A stretch of DNA of 44,378 nt, taken from the NCBI RefSeq assembly GCF_028688295.1, contig NZ_JAQTYM010000014.1:1-44378 (forward strand), read 5' to 3'. Source of the DNA: Sulfuricurvum sp. (lineage in GTDB: Bacteria; Campylobacterota; Campylobacteria; Campylobacterales; Sulfurimonadaceae). The translations under genes and the position numbers were made by a program. Shown here piece after piece: positions 35,809-43,664 of the stretch (position 1 is its first letter; the number at the start of each line of letters is the position of its first letter). The notes below the pieces were generated by a model. That model made no database searches and was not told the DNA's origin. It saw nothing but the letters and a program-made list of their open reading frames with translations.

Positions 35809-37011
35809 TTATCTCAATGGTTCCATTTTAATCGTTTCATTTTTGAGTATAGTTTGCTCTTTTGAACCTTTTTTGTATTTGACGGCGACCATAATCTGGT
35901 ATGTATCATTCATCGTTTTCACTGTCTGTGGGTGGGCATACCCTTCCAACACAATATTTTTAGTCGATTTTGGTGGGACACTTAATGGATATTTTGAAGA
36001 GGCTACGTAAAGTATTTTCTTACCCCCGTATGTAAAATCACTCGCTTGAATCTCGATAAATTCATTGGATTTGTTCGTAAACGCCACTTCCCAATAGGAC
36101 GTCATCCCTGTTTTATGATCGAATGATACATTGAGTATTTTATCTTCCGTTTCATAACCATTAAGGAAGTTATATCGAATATCGGTGATGGTTAAATTTT
36201 TTGGTAAAGACGCATACTCTGTTTTTAACGGTAATGTTTTGTCATAGATAAAGGAATATTTCTTATTTGCATTTGGCACATCAACAATCACCGTATCTTT
36301 TAGAGCATTGCAGGTGAAATTTTCAGACGGGATTTGCGCTATTTTAGAAGCTGGCATCAACGCTTCGGTAGTGATCACCGGCTGTAATGTTTTAAGAAAG
36401 TTCTTATTCAGCAGACCCGTTTTATCTATAAGTGCTATTGTCTCTTGCGAACGTTTTAATCGGCATTGATCGGCTTGCGGTTTATTTGCGTTGTAATTAT
36501 TTAAAAGAACCGGAAAAGTGTTCTTCACAAAATTCCGAGCTGACTCTACCTGTATTTCAAATGCATTTGGGGCACGATACAAAGAGGTAAAATCTTTACA
36601 ATTATTTTCCGTAATGCGTGTTTTTCCCGAAGTTGGATAAAAACTTTTTGACAGACATGTCCCCTGCTGTACTTCGGTAATATTCATGGTCGGATGATCG
36701 TAATAGTATCCGTAGGTATATGAATAATTATAGGTGTCACGCGCATCTACAATACTTGAATTCGAACCGGATACCGCTAAAAACGGACTGGATTGAGCTG
36801 ATTTTAAATACTGAGATCCGCCATTTGCTCTCACATGATCGTTAAAGGTGAGGTAGAATAGATGTTTGACTTCATTTTCTTTGAGATTAGATACTGAACT
36901 TTTATCCAATTTAGTTGCTTTGAATTCGGGCAATGCAGGTGTCGGCGTGCTGCTGCATCCTGCCAGAAGCAGCAACAAACTTACCGATGCTATTGATTTA
37001 TAGATGCTCAT
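35809..37011 (-). CDS. Lipoprotein of unknown function, 400 aa
   Basis: A typical lipoprotein signal: hydrophobic SIASVSLLLLLAGC with the lipobox Cys at 19, followed by SSTPTP. AGGAG lies about 8 nt before the ATG. The mature protein has two probable beta-rich parts and a C-terminal segment that resembles a surface or periplasmic beta-sandwich (TGMTSYWEVAFTNKSNEFIEI). No family was recognised. It lies 11 nt after a small membrane protein gene, so the two form an operon. Confidence 0.82.
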   Translation of the reverse strand: MSIYKSIASVSLLLLLAGCSSTPTPALPEFKATKLDKSSVSNLKENEVKHLFYLTFNDHVRANGGSQYLKSAQSSPFLAVSGSNSSIVDARDTYNYSYTYGYYYDHPTMNITEVQQGTCLSKSFYPTSGKTRITENNCKDFTSLYRAPNAFEIQVESARNFVKNTFPVLLNNYNANKPQADQCRLKRSQETIALIDKTGLLNKNFLKTLQPVITTEALMPASKIAQIPSENFTCNALKDTVIVDVPNANKKYSFIYDKTLPLKTEYASLPKNLTITDIRYNFLNGYETEDKILNVSFDHKTGMTSYWEVAFTNKSNEFIEIQASDFTYGGKKILYVASSKYPLSVPPKSTKNIVLEGYAHPQTVKTMNDTYQIMVAVKYKKGSKEQTILKNETIKMEPLR

Positions 37012-37022
37012 TCTCTTATCTC

Positions 37023-37271
37023 CTATTCAAATATTTTTTTAACCAGCCATACTGGCGAGGTTACAACGGCGGCAACAACCGCTCCGGCAACAACCACCGG
37101 TGTCGCTACTGCGACAACCACATCTTTTGCCGTTATTCCGCTCTCTTCATTCTGAACCGTTTGCTGTTCTTGGGGAGCAGTTATTCCTGCATCGGAAACA
37201 TTGGATTCATTTATCTGAACTTCATTGGCAAACATTGCCGCTGAGATCAGAATACTTAACAGTATTTTCAT
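37023..37271 (-). CDS. Small exported protein with C-terminal membrane helix
   Basis: An 82-aa protein from the ATG at 37271, which has AAGGA 8 nt upstream; an ATG at 37280 overlaps the SD and is less likely. The N-terminal signal sequence (MKILLSILISAAMFA) is followed by a Gln/Glu/Asn-rich linker and a C-terminal hydrophobic segment (VVVAVATPVVVAGAVVAAVV) ending in basic KK. Probably co-transcribed with the lipoprotein gene. Confidence 0.7.
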   Translation of the reverse strand: MKILLSILISAAMFANEVQINESNVSDAGITAPQEQQTVQNEESGITAKDVVVAVATPVVVAGAVVAAVVTSPVWLVKKIFE

Positions 37272-37341
37272 CGGTATCATCCTTTTATGCTGATTTATGT
37301 ATTTTTATTCGCGGAGAGTTTATCTTCACAACTCTTTACAC

Positions 37342-37402
37342 TCACTTAATAGTGATTGTTTATCGCTGATTGATTCCATTAGAATCACCCATCTAATAGT
37401 GA
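37342..37402 (+). promoter_or_regulatory. Operator region upstream of the first small XRE gene
   Basis: TCACT-taat-AGTGA is a perfect inverted repeat at 37342-37355. TGATTC-catta-GAATCA forms another around 37370-37388, and a second TAATAGTGA lies just before the start. The AATAGTGA half-sites resemble the AATAGTAA sites before the next XRE gene. Confidence 0.5.
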
Positions 37403-37414
37403 GTGATGGTGGTT

Positions 37415-37669
37415 ATGTCTAAAGAAGAGCATCCCGACGTTAAAGCGTACTACGATACCCTCACCGAACACATCAAGCATCTCCGTAAAGATCGGGGAAT
37501 CAGCCAGTTAAAACTGGCCAATATTTTGGGGCATAACTCCACTTCTTTCATTGCCCGCATTGAACTTCGACAGGCTAAAGCCAATTACAACCTTGCCCAT
37601 TTGGTCATTTTGGCAAAAGAGTGGGAAATGGATGTCAAAGACCTTCTTCCTGACTCAGCACCCTTTTAA
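37415..37669 (+). CDS. XRE-family HTH regulator, small
   Basis: About 84 aa from the ATG at 37415 (MSKEEHPDVKAYYDTL); GTG 37403 and ATG 37406 in the same frame are possible and no SD decides. HTH: LRKDRGISQLKLANILGHNSTSFIARIE. The C-terminus (LAHLVILAKEWEMDVKDLLP) is shared in pattern with the next gene, so the two are paralogues. It is likely an autorepressor binding the upstream AATAGT sites. Confidence 0.78.
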   Translation: MSKEEHPDVKAYYDTLTEHIKHLRKDRGISQLKLANILGHNSTSFIARIELRQAKANYNLAHLVILAKEWEMDVKDLLPDSAPF

Positions 37670-37769
37670 TCTGTTTTTTCTGCTTCAAACTCTTTTTCTA
37701 CTTACCCTTTTCTATAGTCTTTTATGACCTTATTACCGCTCTATAACGTCGCTAAAACTTAGCTTACAT

Positions 37770-37830
37770 AGTTATTACTATTTGAGCTAAATAGTATAAC
37801 ATAAGTACACTCCGAATAGTAATTACTATT
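37770..37830 (+). promoter_or_regulatory. Operator region upstream of the second small XRE gene
   Basis: AATAGTAATTACTATT at 37815-37830 is a perfect 16-bp palindrome ending 11 nt before the TTG start. Upstream, GTTATTACTATTT-gagct-AAATAGTATAAC is a near-perfect inverted repeat of the same half-site. Two sites of this form are typical of a small autorepressor. Confidence 0.68.
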
Positions 37831-37841
37831 ATGGAGAAACT

Positions 37842-38099
37842 TTGAACAACATTGAAGATATTAGCGATGCACACATCGATGCTTTGTATCGCCGTATCGG
37901 AATAAATGTTAAAAAACGCCGTGAGCTAAAAGGGCTTACTCAACTACAATTGGCACTGGCGATGAATCTCAAATCTCCGGGGCTAATATCACAAGGGGAG
38001 CTTTATCTCAAAAAGCAGCACTTCAATATCAAACACCTCTATCAGCTTGCCCATATTTTAGAGTGTAACATCACCGACTTCTTCCAAGAAGAGCTCTAA
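37842..38099 (+). CDS. XRE-family HTH regulator, small, TTG start
   Basis: An 85-aa protein starting at TTG 37842 with GGAGA upstream. HTH: KKRRELKGLTQLQLALAMNLKSPGLISQGE. The tail LYQLAHILECNITDFFQEEL matches the layout of the preceding XRE protein. It ends 3' to 3' with the nine-gene operon, overlapping its last stop by 4 nt. Confidence 0.8.
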   Translation: MNNIEDISDAHIDALYRRIGINVKKRRELKGLTQLQLALAMNLKSPGLISQGELYLKKQHFNIKHLYQLAHILECNITDFFQEEL

Positions 38100-38584
38100 T
38101 CCTTTTTGCTTTTATCACCCTGTAGACTTTTTCTCCGCTTATTGAGTTCATCGATATCCAAAGGTTTAAACTCTTTGGTGGTTTTATATACCCTCTCATC
38201 GATAATCCTAGCGCACTCGGCATCATCGGCCATTTCGATCGCAAAGTGCTCTATGGAGAGTTCAATGGCCCGTTGCATCAGATAGACTTTGTGCTCATCA
38301 CCTTCGAAACACGCTTCTAAGTGTTTAAGGGCAGAATCGGGCATTTTGAAATACCATTGATCGGGGTCGTACTCTTTTCCTAAGCCTGTTACGTCATGGA
38401 CGAATGCCGTATACTCTTTATCGTTGGCGGCGATATGAGCAGCGCGTTCCCATCTCTTTTGTTCGGAGTCTTCTTGAGCTTTTTTCATTTTCAGTTTTCT
38501 ATCGCTTTTGATTAAGCGATTGATTGCAAACCCGATTGCTATAGCAAGAACAATGATGTTGATGATCTGTAAGGCTTCTGACAT
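38096..38584 (-). CDS. Membrane-anchored protein of unknown function, 162 aa
   Basis: One N-terminal helix (ALQIINIIVLAIAIGFAINRLI) followed by a charged, mainly helical cytoplasmic domain (KMKKAQEDSEQKRWERAAHIAAND). AAAGGA lies before the ATG. It is the last gene of the operon that starts at 41190. No family was recognised. Confidence 0.72.
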   Translation of the reverse strand: MSEALQIINIIVLAIAIGFAINRLIKSDRKLKMKKAQEDSEQKRWERAAHIAANDKEYTAFVHDVTGLGKEYDPDQWYFKMPDSALKHLEACFEGDEHKVYLMQRAIELSIEHFAIEMADDAECARIIDERVYKTTKEFKPLDIDELNKRRKSLQGDKSKKD

Positions 38585-38619
38585 GGAAGTTCCTTTGATT
38601 ATTTGTTTTATGTTTTGAG

Positions 38620-38805
38620 TTAAAAACGCTCTAAAAAGCGTTTCACGTTGGGTTTATCTTGATGTTTGATCACATAAAGTGCTATCCACCCCAGCAGCAA
38701 TCCCCCAATGGCATTGATCCAATCACTGATAGATCTAGCATTTAGGGCGAATACACATGAGGGGAGAAAAAATCCCACCGTTATGATCAATCGTACACTC
38801 CACAT
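38620..38805 (-). CDS. Small membrane protein, two helices
   Basis: About 61 aa, with hydrophobic segments LIITVGFFLPSCVFAL and IGGLLLGWIALYVI and a basic tail. An overlapping GTG at 38808 could also start it. It follows the 137-aa membrane protein by a few nucleotides. Confidence 0.6.
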   Translation of the reverse strand: MWSVRLIITVGFFLPSCVFALNARSISDWINAIGGLLLGWIALYVIKHQDKPNVKRFLERF

Positions 38806-38808
38806 CAC

Positions 38809-39222
38809 TTAATCGCGTGCATTGATCGTATAGACCGGTTTGATTTGGGATAAGAACCCAAACAGCATAATCGCTATGGGGATGATCAGGAACGTCACCG
38901 GTATATAGATGACAATCTGCATCAACGAACCCGCAATGGCATAGAGTCTTGGGGTTTTATTGAAATTGTTCTTGATCACCATAGCGATAATCGCGATACC
39001 GATAAGCATCACGATAATCCCATTAAGTGGATCATTGGTAGATCCGATACTCCAAACCCGCCCCACTAAGATCAGAGCGTATCCGATCACCATGGCGATC
39101 GTATGCTCATGGGTAAAGTATTCGTATCCGATTTCATCCCGGCTAAAGCGGTTAAACCGATCCATGATTAGAAATAACACAAACGCCCCTATGAGCAGTG
39201 CAATCAATTTAAGTATTAACAT
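38809..39222 (-). CDS. Multi-pass membrane protein, 137 aa
   Basis: Four hydrophobic segments: LILKLIALLIGAFVLFLI, TIAMVIGYALILVGRVW, GIIVMLIGIAIIAMVI and MQIVIYIPVTFLIIPIAIML. No motif was recognised. It overlaps the WGR-like gene by 7 nt. Confidence 0.7.
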   Translation of the reverse strand: MLILKLIALLIGAFVLFLIMDRFNRFSRDEIGYEYFTHEHTIAMVIGYALILVGRVWSIGSTNDPLNGIIVMLIGIAIIAMVIKNNFNKTPRLYAIAGSLMQIVIYIPVTFLIIPIAIMLFGFLSQIKPVYTINARD

Positions 39223-39491
39223 AATCTCTCCTTTTCTTCTTCAAGCCCTGTCGTCATCGGTTTGCCTTTTAGACGATAGCCCCGTTTATACTTCTTGGAT
39301 AGCAATACGGAGACACTGCTGTGTGCCTCTTGGATCGTTTCATAGACATTACGGATCTCTCCGGTGGGTTTATGATTGTTCACCGACCCGTAGCTTCGGA
39401 TCACCAGTGCTTCTCCAAATAGAGTGGGAAGCAGCTGTATGCTGTAATAACGCTCTTTATGATTGAGCGTCCTATAGAGTATCGTGACCAT
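39216..39491 (-). CDS. WGR-like domain protein, 91 aa
   Basis: The start at ATG 39491 lies 2 nt after the RNase H-like gene's stop; a longer in-frame ORF reaches 39521. The sequence YYSIQLLPTLFGEALVIRSYG, then a loop and YETIQEAHSSVSVLLSKKYKRGYRL, follows the WGR domain pattern, with SYG in place of WGR. WGR domains bind nucleic acid or partner proteins, as in PARPs and in small bacterial proteins. Recognition is by pattern only. Confidence 0.65.
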   Translation of the reverse strand: MVTILYRTLNHKERYYSIQLLPTLFGEALVIRSYGSVNNHKPTGEIRNVYETIQEAHSSVSVLLSKKYKRGYRLKGKPMTTGLEEEKERLC

Positions 39492-39493
39492 CG

Positions 39494-40201
39494 TTACGCC
39501 GCACGATGGAGTGCGCGGCACTCATGTTTGGCCTCATCAAACCACTCCATAGAGAAGTGGGCATTTTTGAGTAATTCATCGTAGTGTTTCTCTTTGTACC
39601 CTCTGAGGTATCCAAACCGCTCGATGAGTCTGGCTCTCAAAGGGTTTGAGGAGACATACATTAAAAGAGAAACGATCATCTCATTTACCCCTTTTATCGA
39701 TGAGGGGTAAGGTTTATGCATTGGAGCGGTGCCACTGATGGCACACAGATATCCATACGTCTCGCCTCGCGTCAGCGGCATCAGGGCAGATACCAGCTCC
39801 TCATCACTGATCTGCTTTGCATGGGAGAGGATCTGCTTGCTCAGCGTCCTCACGTTCGAAGCAGAAGTACGGACGTTGGAAGCCAACCGGTCCACTTCGA
39901 CCAGATAGTCACGCTTGCACCACAAGAACTGAATCATCTCAAACGCATTGGCATAGAACGCACCGATACTCGCCGTATCGATGCTGATGTTGTCATACAC
40001 AAAGATACAGTTGCGGTGGCGATGCAGTATCGCGTGATTGATCGCTTCTAAGAGGGCGAACTCTTCGGCCTCTTGAACACTCGAAGCAGTAAGTGCTACC
40101 GAGTGACTGACTCCGGTGGTGAGGTTTTTAATCCCCAGCCCCGCTTCCTTGGTTTTTAAGTCATACGATGCATCGCTACAGTAGATGATGTTCGGTTCCA
40201 T
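39494..40201 (-). CDS. RNase H-like fold protein
   Basis: 235 aa from the ATG at 40201, with GAGGTG about 6 nt upstream; a GTG at 40213 is in frame. The first 90 residues look like RNase H: first strand NIIYCSDASYD with the catalytic Asp, the helix QEAEEFALLEAINHAI with Glu, and IFVYDNISI with the next Asp. The rest is helical and unrecognised. It overlaps the preceding membrane gene by 26 nt and is followed by a WGR-like gene, which suggests nucleic acid processing. Confidence 0.65.
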   Translation of the reverse strand: MEPNIIYCSDASYDLKTKEAGLGIKNLTTGVSHSVALTASSVQEAEEFALLEAINHAILHRHRNCIFVYDNISIDTASIGAFYANAFEMIQFLWCKRDYLVEVDRLASNVRTSASNVRTLSKQILSHAKQISDEELVSALMPLTRGETYGYLCAISGTAPMHKPYPSSIKGVNEMIVSLLMYVSSNPLRARLIERFGYLRGYKEKHYDELLKNAHFSMEWFDEAKHECRALHRAA

Positions 40202-40529
40202 CGGACACCTCACTGTTCATCTGAGCATTTGTGTTTGCAGATTCGCGCGCTTTCTCTTTTTCCAGAGTATCGATTTGCTTGTATATCTTTTTTACACAGA
40301 GTCGTATTCTTATCATGGCATAGATCAATGCCACCAGAGCGGACGATGTCGTTGTAATAAGGTGCCATTTGAGCTCATGATCCTCAAAAAAGATGACCAC
40401 TTCGCTTACACCTAGTACCATCAGCAAAAACACCAATACCGCATAGGCTCTTATACGTAAGAGCAGCATGCTCCACATTAGGGTAACAATGATCGAAGAA
40501 ACGATTAGAACGATTTCATAGAGTTCCAT
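40176..40529 (-). CDS. Membrane protein of unknown function, 117 aa
   Basis: The start at 40529 (MELYEIVLIVSSIIV) has AAGGAGA 5-6 nt upstream; the longer open frame to 40637 overlaps the small ORF before it and is not needed. Three hydrophobic segments are followed by a charged coiled tail (KKIYKQIDTLEKEKARES). No family recognised. Confidence 0.72.
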   Translation of the reverse strand: MELYEIVLIVSSIIVTLMWSMLLLRIRAYAVLVFLLMVLGVSEVVIFFEDHELKWHLITTTSSALVALIYAMIRIRLCVKKIYKQIDTLEKEKARESANTNAQMNSEVSDGTEHHLL

Positions 40530-40530
40530 A

Positions 40531-40647
40531 TCAATCTCCTTGACCAAGTGATTTAGTGTGTTGGCGGTGACGGCGTATCCGCCACACCACGATGAGGGTG
40601 AGAATGTCCATTGCGACACCGACAAATAAAATATCATTCGGTGTCAT
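40531..40647 (-). CDS. Small membrane peptide, 38 aa
   Basis: MTPNDILFVGVAMDILTLIVVW followed by a basic tail (RIRRHRQH). GAGGAG lies about 8 nt before the ATG, which overlaps the end of the 157-aa gene; its stop is 1 nt from the next ATG at 40529. The exact fit between neighbours and its RBS argue that it is a real gene too short for most callers. Confidence 0.65.
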   Translation of the reverse strand: MTPNDILFVGVAMDILTLIVVWRIRRHRQHTKSLGQGD

Positions 40648-41107
40648 GATCTTTCTCCTCTTCTTTTTCGGCATAGTTTACAAAGACGGCACGCAGACCA
40701 AACGCCAGCATCAGCTCAAATATCAGAGCAAACACATAGGGAATATCTGAGGCTCTTGGTGATTCTTCACCGATAACCGAACACAGTCCATGATCGTTAT
40801 GAATCTGATCACCTTTGATAAAACCGATATTCTCTTCAAATTTCCAACCGGATTTTGGATCGACGAGAAGACTCTCACCTCTCCACAGACCGCATTTGAG
40901 TGCTTTTCCTTGTGTGAATCGTTTGAGTACATATTCTTTATCAAGGTTATTACTGTGGGTTTCATAGGCTAAGATCATCGTCATGAAAAGGACTATGGTA
41001 CCTATGACGGCCATATCTACTCTTTTGGTAAATGAAACCATAATAAACCCTGCTATCGTACAGATAACAAGAGGAAGCCATTCCCATCCGTTGATATACT
41101 CCATCAT
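40634..41107 (-). CDS. Membrane protein of unknown function, 157 aa
   Basis: N-terminal helices EWLPLVICTIAGFIMVSF and MAVIGTIVLFMTMILA, a hydrophilic middle with WRGESLLVDPKSGWKF, and a third helix VFALIFELMLAFGLRAVF, ending in an acidic tail. The ATG overlaps the stop of the 28-aa leader ORF. No family recognised. Confidence 0.75.
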   Translation of the reverse strand: MMEYINGWEWLPLVICTIAGFIMVSFTKRVDMAVIGTIVLFMTMILAYETHSNNLDKEYVLKRFTQGKALKCGLWRGESLLVDPKSGWKFEENIGFIKGDQIHNDHGLCSVIGEESPRASDIPYVFALIFELMLAFGLRAVFVNYAEKEEEKDHDTE

Positions 41108-41190
41108 CTCACACCTCCATGGCTGATAAACCTACTTGCATGATGCTCATCGAGTGCGATAGTGCACTCTTGAAATATCACTTTTGACAT
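41104..41190 (-). CDS. 28-aa leader ORF, first gene of the operon
   Basis: MSKVIFQECTIALDEHHASR, then FISHGGVR. AAGGAG lies about 8 nt before the ATG and the stop overlaps the next gene's ATG (ATGATG), so it is well placed to be translated and coupled to the 157-aa gene. Function is unknown; it may be a leader peptide. Confidence 0.6.
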   Translation of the reverse strand: MSKVIFQECTIALDEHHASRFISHGGVR

Positions 41191-41346
41191 AATTTTTCTC
41201 CTTATCACTTCGCGTATCATCGCTTAAAAAAAACGATGGGACGCTCTAAATAAATTGCAATATTTGAGTACTTAGCGCAAAATTTAAATGATACTAAGGT
41301 AAAATTCACTGTATCGCACTATTGTATACATATATTCAATAATATT

Positions 41347-41390
41347 GCATATCTGCAAGTATAAATATTATTTGGCATAAATGCAAGTAT
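41347..41390. promoter_or_regulatory. Paired operator-like direct repeats in the divergent promoter region
   Basis: GCATAtcTGCAAGTAT at 41347-41362 and GCATAaaTGCAAGTAT at 41375-41390 differ only at the two middle bases and lie 28 bp apart. They sit 30-75 nt before the 262-aa XRE gene and within the 230-bp region shared with the divergent nine-gene operon, a natural site for control of both. Confidence 0.6.
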
Positions 41391-41420
41391 TTTGTAAATA
41401 TTAATCATATGGAGTAATAA

Positions 41421-42209
41421 ATGGAAGATATGGGATTGCCTCTAAGCACTTTTGGGCAAAGACTCGAAGAAGTCAGACATGTTCTTAGAATGAATAAAAC
41501 TGAATTTGGAAAAGCTTTAGATATTACACCCAGTTCTTTGACAAGATATGAAAACAATACCGTTCAACCATCCCTAGATTTTTTTGAACGTATAGCAATT
41601 TCTGGCAAGACATCAGGAGTTATGATTAATCTCAATTGGTTAATATCTGGGATAGGTGATATTATCATCGAAAATGACCCATCGAAGTCCAATGATAATT
41701 TAGATCTAATACCTGAACCAACAAGCAATTTATTTACAAAAGCTTTAATGTATACTCATAAAAACAACTCATATCAATATCTAAATAACTTGCTAGAACA
41801 ATTTATCATTAGAGAAGAATTTAGAGAACGCTTCACATTTCCTCAATCAGCAACTTTTTTCGGAGAGGCTTTTGTACATCTTGGTTCGTTACAAGCACTG
41901 CATCTTTTTGTTCAGGCGCTAGAATCATATAAATCTACTATTCAGCTCATAGTTCCTGAATTCGCACGTGAAATTCTTGAAACACATATCGCCACGTATC
42001 ACCTTGGAAGTAATAGTAAATCAAAAAATTTTATTTCAGAAAAACAAAGGCTCTGCTTATCAAGTATTCTCAAACAATTTAACTCAATCGAATGTTTTGT
42101 AATACTGAGCGACACTAGTAAGGCAAATGAAATTCTTAATGATGAAAGCATTTTTACAGATGATTTAATGAGGTTTATTCAGTCTAAAAGTACCAGTATT
42201 ACATTATGA
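41421..42209 (+). CDS. XRE-family transcriptional regulator with large C-terminal domain
   Basis: A 262-aa protein with GGAG before the ATG. The HTH lies at about residues 10-65 (LEEVRHVLRMNKTEFGKALDITPSSLTRYENN). The remaining 190 residues are helical, phage-repressor-like in size, without a recognised Ser/Lys protease dyad. It is divergent from the nine-gene operon, which it may regulate through the direct repeats just upstream. Confidence 0.85.
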   Translation: MEDMGLPLSTFGQRLEEVRHVLRMNKTEFGKALDITPSSLTRYENNTVQPSLDFFERIAISGKTSGVMINLNWLISGIGDIIIENDPSKSNDNLDLIPEPTSNLFTKALMYTHKNNSYQYLNNLLEQFIIREEFRERFTFPQSATFFGEAFVHLGSLQALHLFVQALESYKSTIQLIVPEFAREILETHIATYHLGSNSKSKNFISEKQRLCLSSILKQFNSIECFVILSDTSKANEILNDESIFTDDLMRFIQSKSTSITL

Positions 42210-42254
42210 AACAAAAAGCTAAAATTTATTTGAAAATGCTTTAAATTACGCCCG

Positions 42255-43133
42255 CTAAAACCCTCTCATCCATCTAGGTACCATTGCACCCTTCCCTACT
42301 CTCAGTGCATCATCGATTTGAGCCATTAACTTTTTAGAGTCTTTTGGCAAGATACCGGAGAGATGCAGTGCATTGGAGGCATGGTTGGACCGGAAAATAA
42401 TCTTTTGCGGTGGGTTGATGAGAGAAATCAATTCACGCTGTTCGTGCAGAATCTGTAGGTCATTTAATGGAGTAAAGGAATCAAATGCTTTTAGGAATCG
42501 GTCCTTTGCCCCCTCTTCCAATCCCAACTGTAATGTGGATAGATAGGTTATCGGAGCGGCGTTGATCAATTTGGCCGTATCATGAATATGCCCACGAGTA
42601 TATTCTATCCCCCCTATTCCCAAAATGACAGTAGCCGATATTTTTATCCCTGCTTCATGGGCACGATGCAGCGCTTCAATCATCTGATCCGCATTCACCC
42701 CTTTATCGATCTTACGAAGCAATTCATCGTTCCCAGTCTCAATCCCAAAGTACGCCAAACTCAGCCCCCCTGCTCTGAGTTCTTTTAGTTCATCGACACT
42801 TTTTTCCAGAAAGTTCTGTGCCGTGGCATAGAGCGATACGCGTGATAGTCTTGGATAAGATGTTTTTAGTAAACGTAACAACTTTGCGAGATGATCCGTT
42901 GGAAGTGCGAGTGCGTCTCCATCTGCTAGGAATACTTTATTAGCGTTCGGATACGCGTGTGCAAGGGCTTCTATCTCACGGCGTACCTCATTTAATGGAC
43001 GTATTGTATAGCGTTTGCTTTTATACATGGTGCAAAAGCTGCATCGGTTGTGGCTGCACCCAAGTGTGGCTTGGATGATTATGTTGTCGGCTTCAGCAGG
43101 GGGACGGTAGAGGGGGAAAGAGTAGTTAATCAT
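42255..43133 (-). CDS. Radical SAM protein
   Basis: 292 aa from the ATG at 43133 (MINYSFPLYRPP). The cluster motif is CSHNRCSFC (C26, C31, C34), spacing C-X4-C-X2-C rather than the common C-X3-C-X2-C, as in an Elp3/HemN-like branch. It also has ADGDAL, the GGLSLAYFGIETGND segment typical of this superfamily, and TVILGIGG. Substrate is unknown. It is divergent from the cytochrome c gene; no SD is strong. Confidence 0.88.
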   Translation of the reverse strand: MINYSFPLYRPPAEADNIIIQATLGCSHNRCSFCTMYKSKRYTIRPLNEVRREIEALAHAYPNANKVFLADGDALALPTDHLAKLLRLLKTSYPRLSRVSLYATAQNFLEKSVDELKELRAGGLSLAYFGIETGNDELLRKIDKGVNADQMIEALHRAHEAGIKISATVILGIGGIEYTRGHIHDTAKLINAAPITYLSTLQLGLEEGAKDRFLKAFDSFTPLNDLQILHEQRELISLINPPQKIIFRSNHASNALHLSGILPKDSKKLMAQIDDALRVGKGAMVPRWMRGF

Positions 43134-43248
43134 GACATGATTGTTACGTTTAATTGCTTGCGCTTTACTTTCACGATGGCTCCACAATCTTTTTTTATAC
43201 TGCTGTTATATAAAAAGAGAATCTAAAGATTCTCACAGAAGGATGATT

Positions 43249-43539
43249 ATGAAAACGTTACTTGCCCTTTTAACACTCACTGCAATTCTAGGTGCGGCAG
43301 ATGGTTCTGCTCTTTATAGCAAATGCGCTGCATGTCATGGAACCAAAGGTGAAAAAGCCGCTCTTGGCAAATCTGAAGTGATTGGAGGATGGAGTTCCAC
43401 TAAAACTCTCGATGCTCTTAAAGCCTATAAAGCAGGAACTCGCAATACCAAAGGTATGGGCGCGATCATGAAAGGTCAGACCGCAACTCTTAATGAAACT
43501 GATATGAAAACACTTTCTGACTATATCGCTAAACTCTAG
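43249..43539 (+). CDS. Periplasmic class I cytochrome c
   Basis: A 96-aa protein. ATG 43249 has AGAAGG just upstream and opens a Sec signal (MKTLLALLTLTAILGAADG); the open frame further upstream is not coding. Haem attachment CAACH is at 26-30, with Met70 or Met74 (GMGAIMKGQ) as the likely sixth ligand and a final helix MKTLSDYIAKL. It fits a small electron carrier for the cytochrome bc1/oxidase chain typical of this phylum. Confidence 0.95.
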   Translation: MKTLLALLTLTAILGAADGSALYSKCAACHGTKGEKAALGKSEVIGGWSSTKTLDALKAYKAGTRNTKGMGAIMKGQTATLNETDMKTLSDYIAKL

Positions 43540-43554
43540 GGGAGAAGTCCCCTA
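43537..43554 (+). terminator. Hairpin at the end of the cytochrome c gene
   Basis: TAGGGGA-gaag-TCCCCTA makes a 7-bp GC-rich stem with a 4-nt loop and includes the stop codon. No T-run follows, so termination may be weak or the hairpin may stabilise the mRNA. Confidence 0.55.
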
Positions 43555-43627
43555 CCCTTCCTCTATCATTACACTCCAGATCATTATCAATCGTTCTCAA
43601 AAATTTCCTTTCCCCTCTACAGCGTGC

Positions 43628-43633
43628 TATAAT
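43628..43633 (+). promoter_or_regulatory. Extended -10 promoter of the HU gene
   Basis: TGcTATAAT ends 31 nt before the HU start. No clear -35 box is seen, as is common for sigma-70 promoters in Campylobacterota. Confidence 0.65.
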
Positions 43634-43664
43634 CGCGCCTTCAAATTATTGACCAAGGACATTC

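Noticed and set aside
28000-42210. Prophage or insertion sequence
   Set aside because: No integrase, transposase, terminase, structural phage gene or terminal inverted repeat was found despite several XRE regulators.
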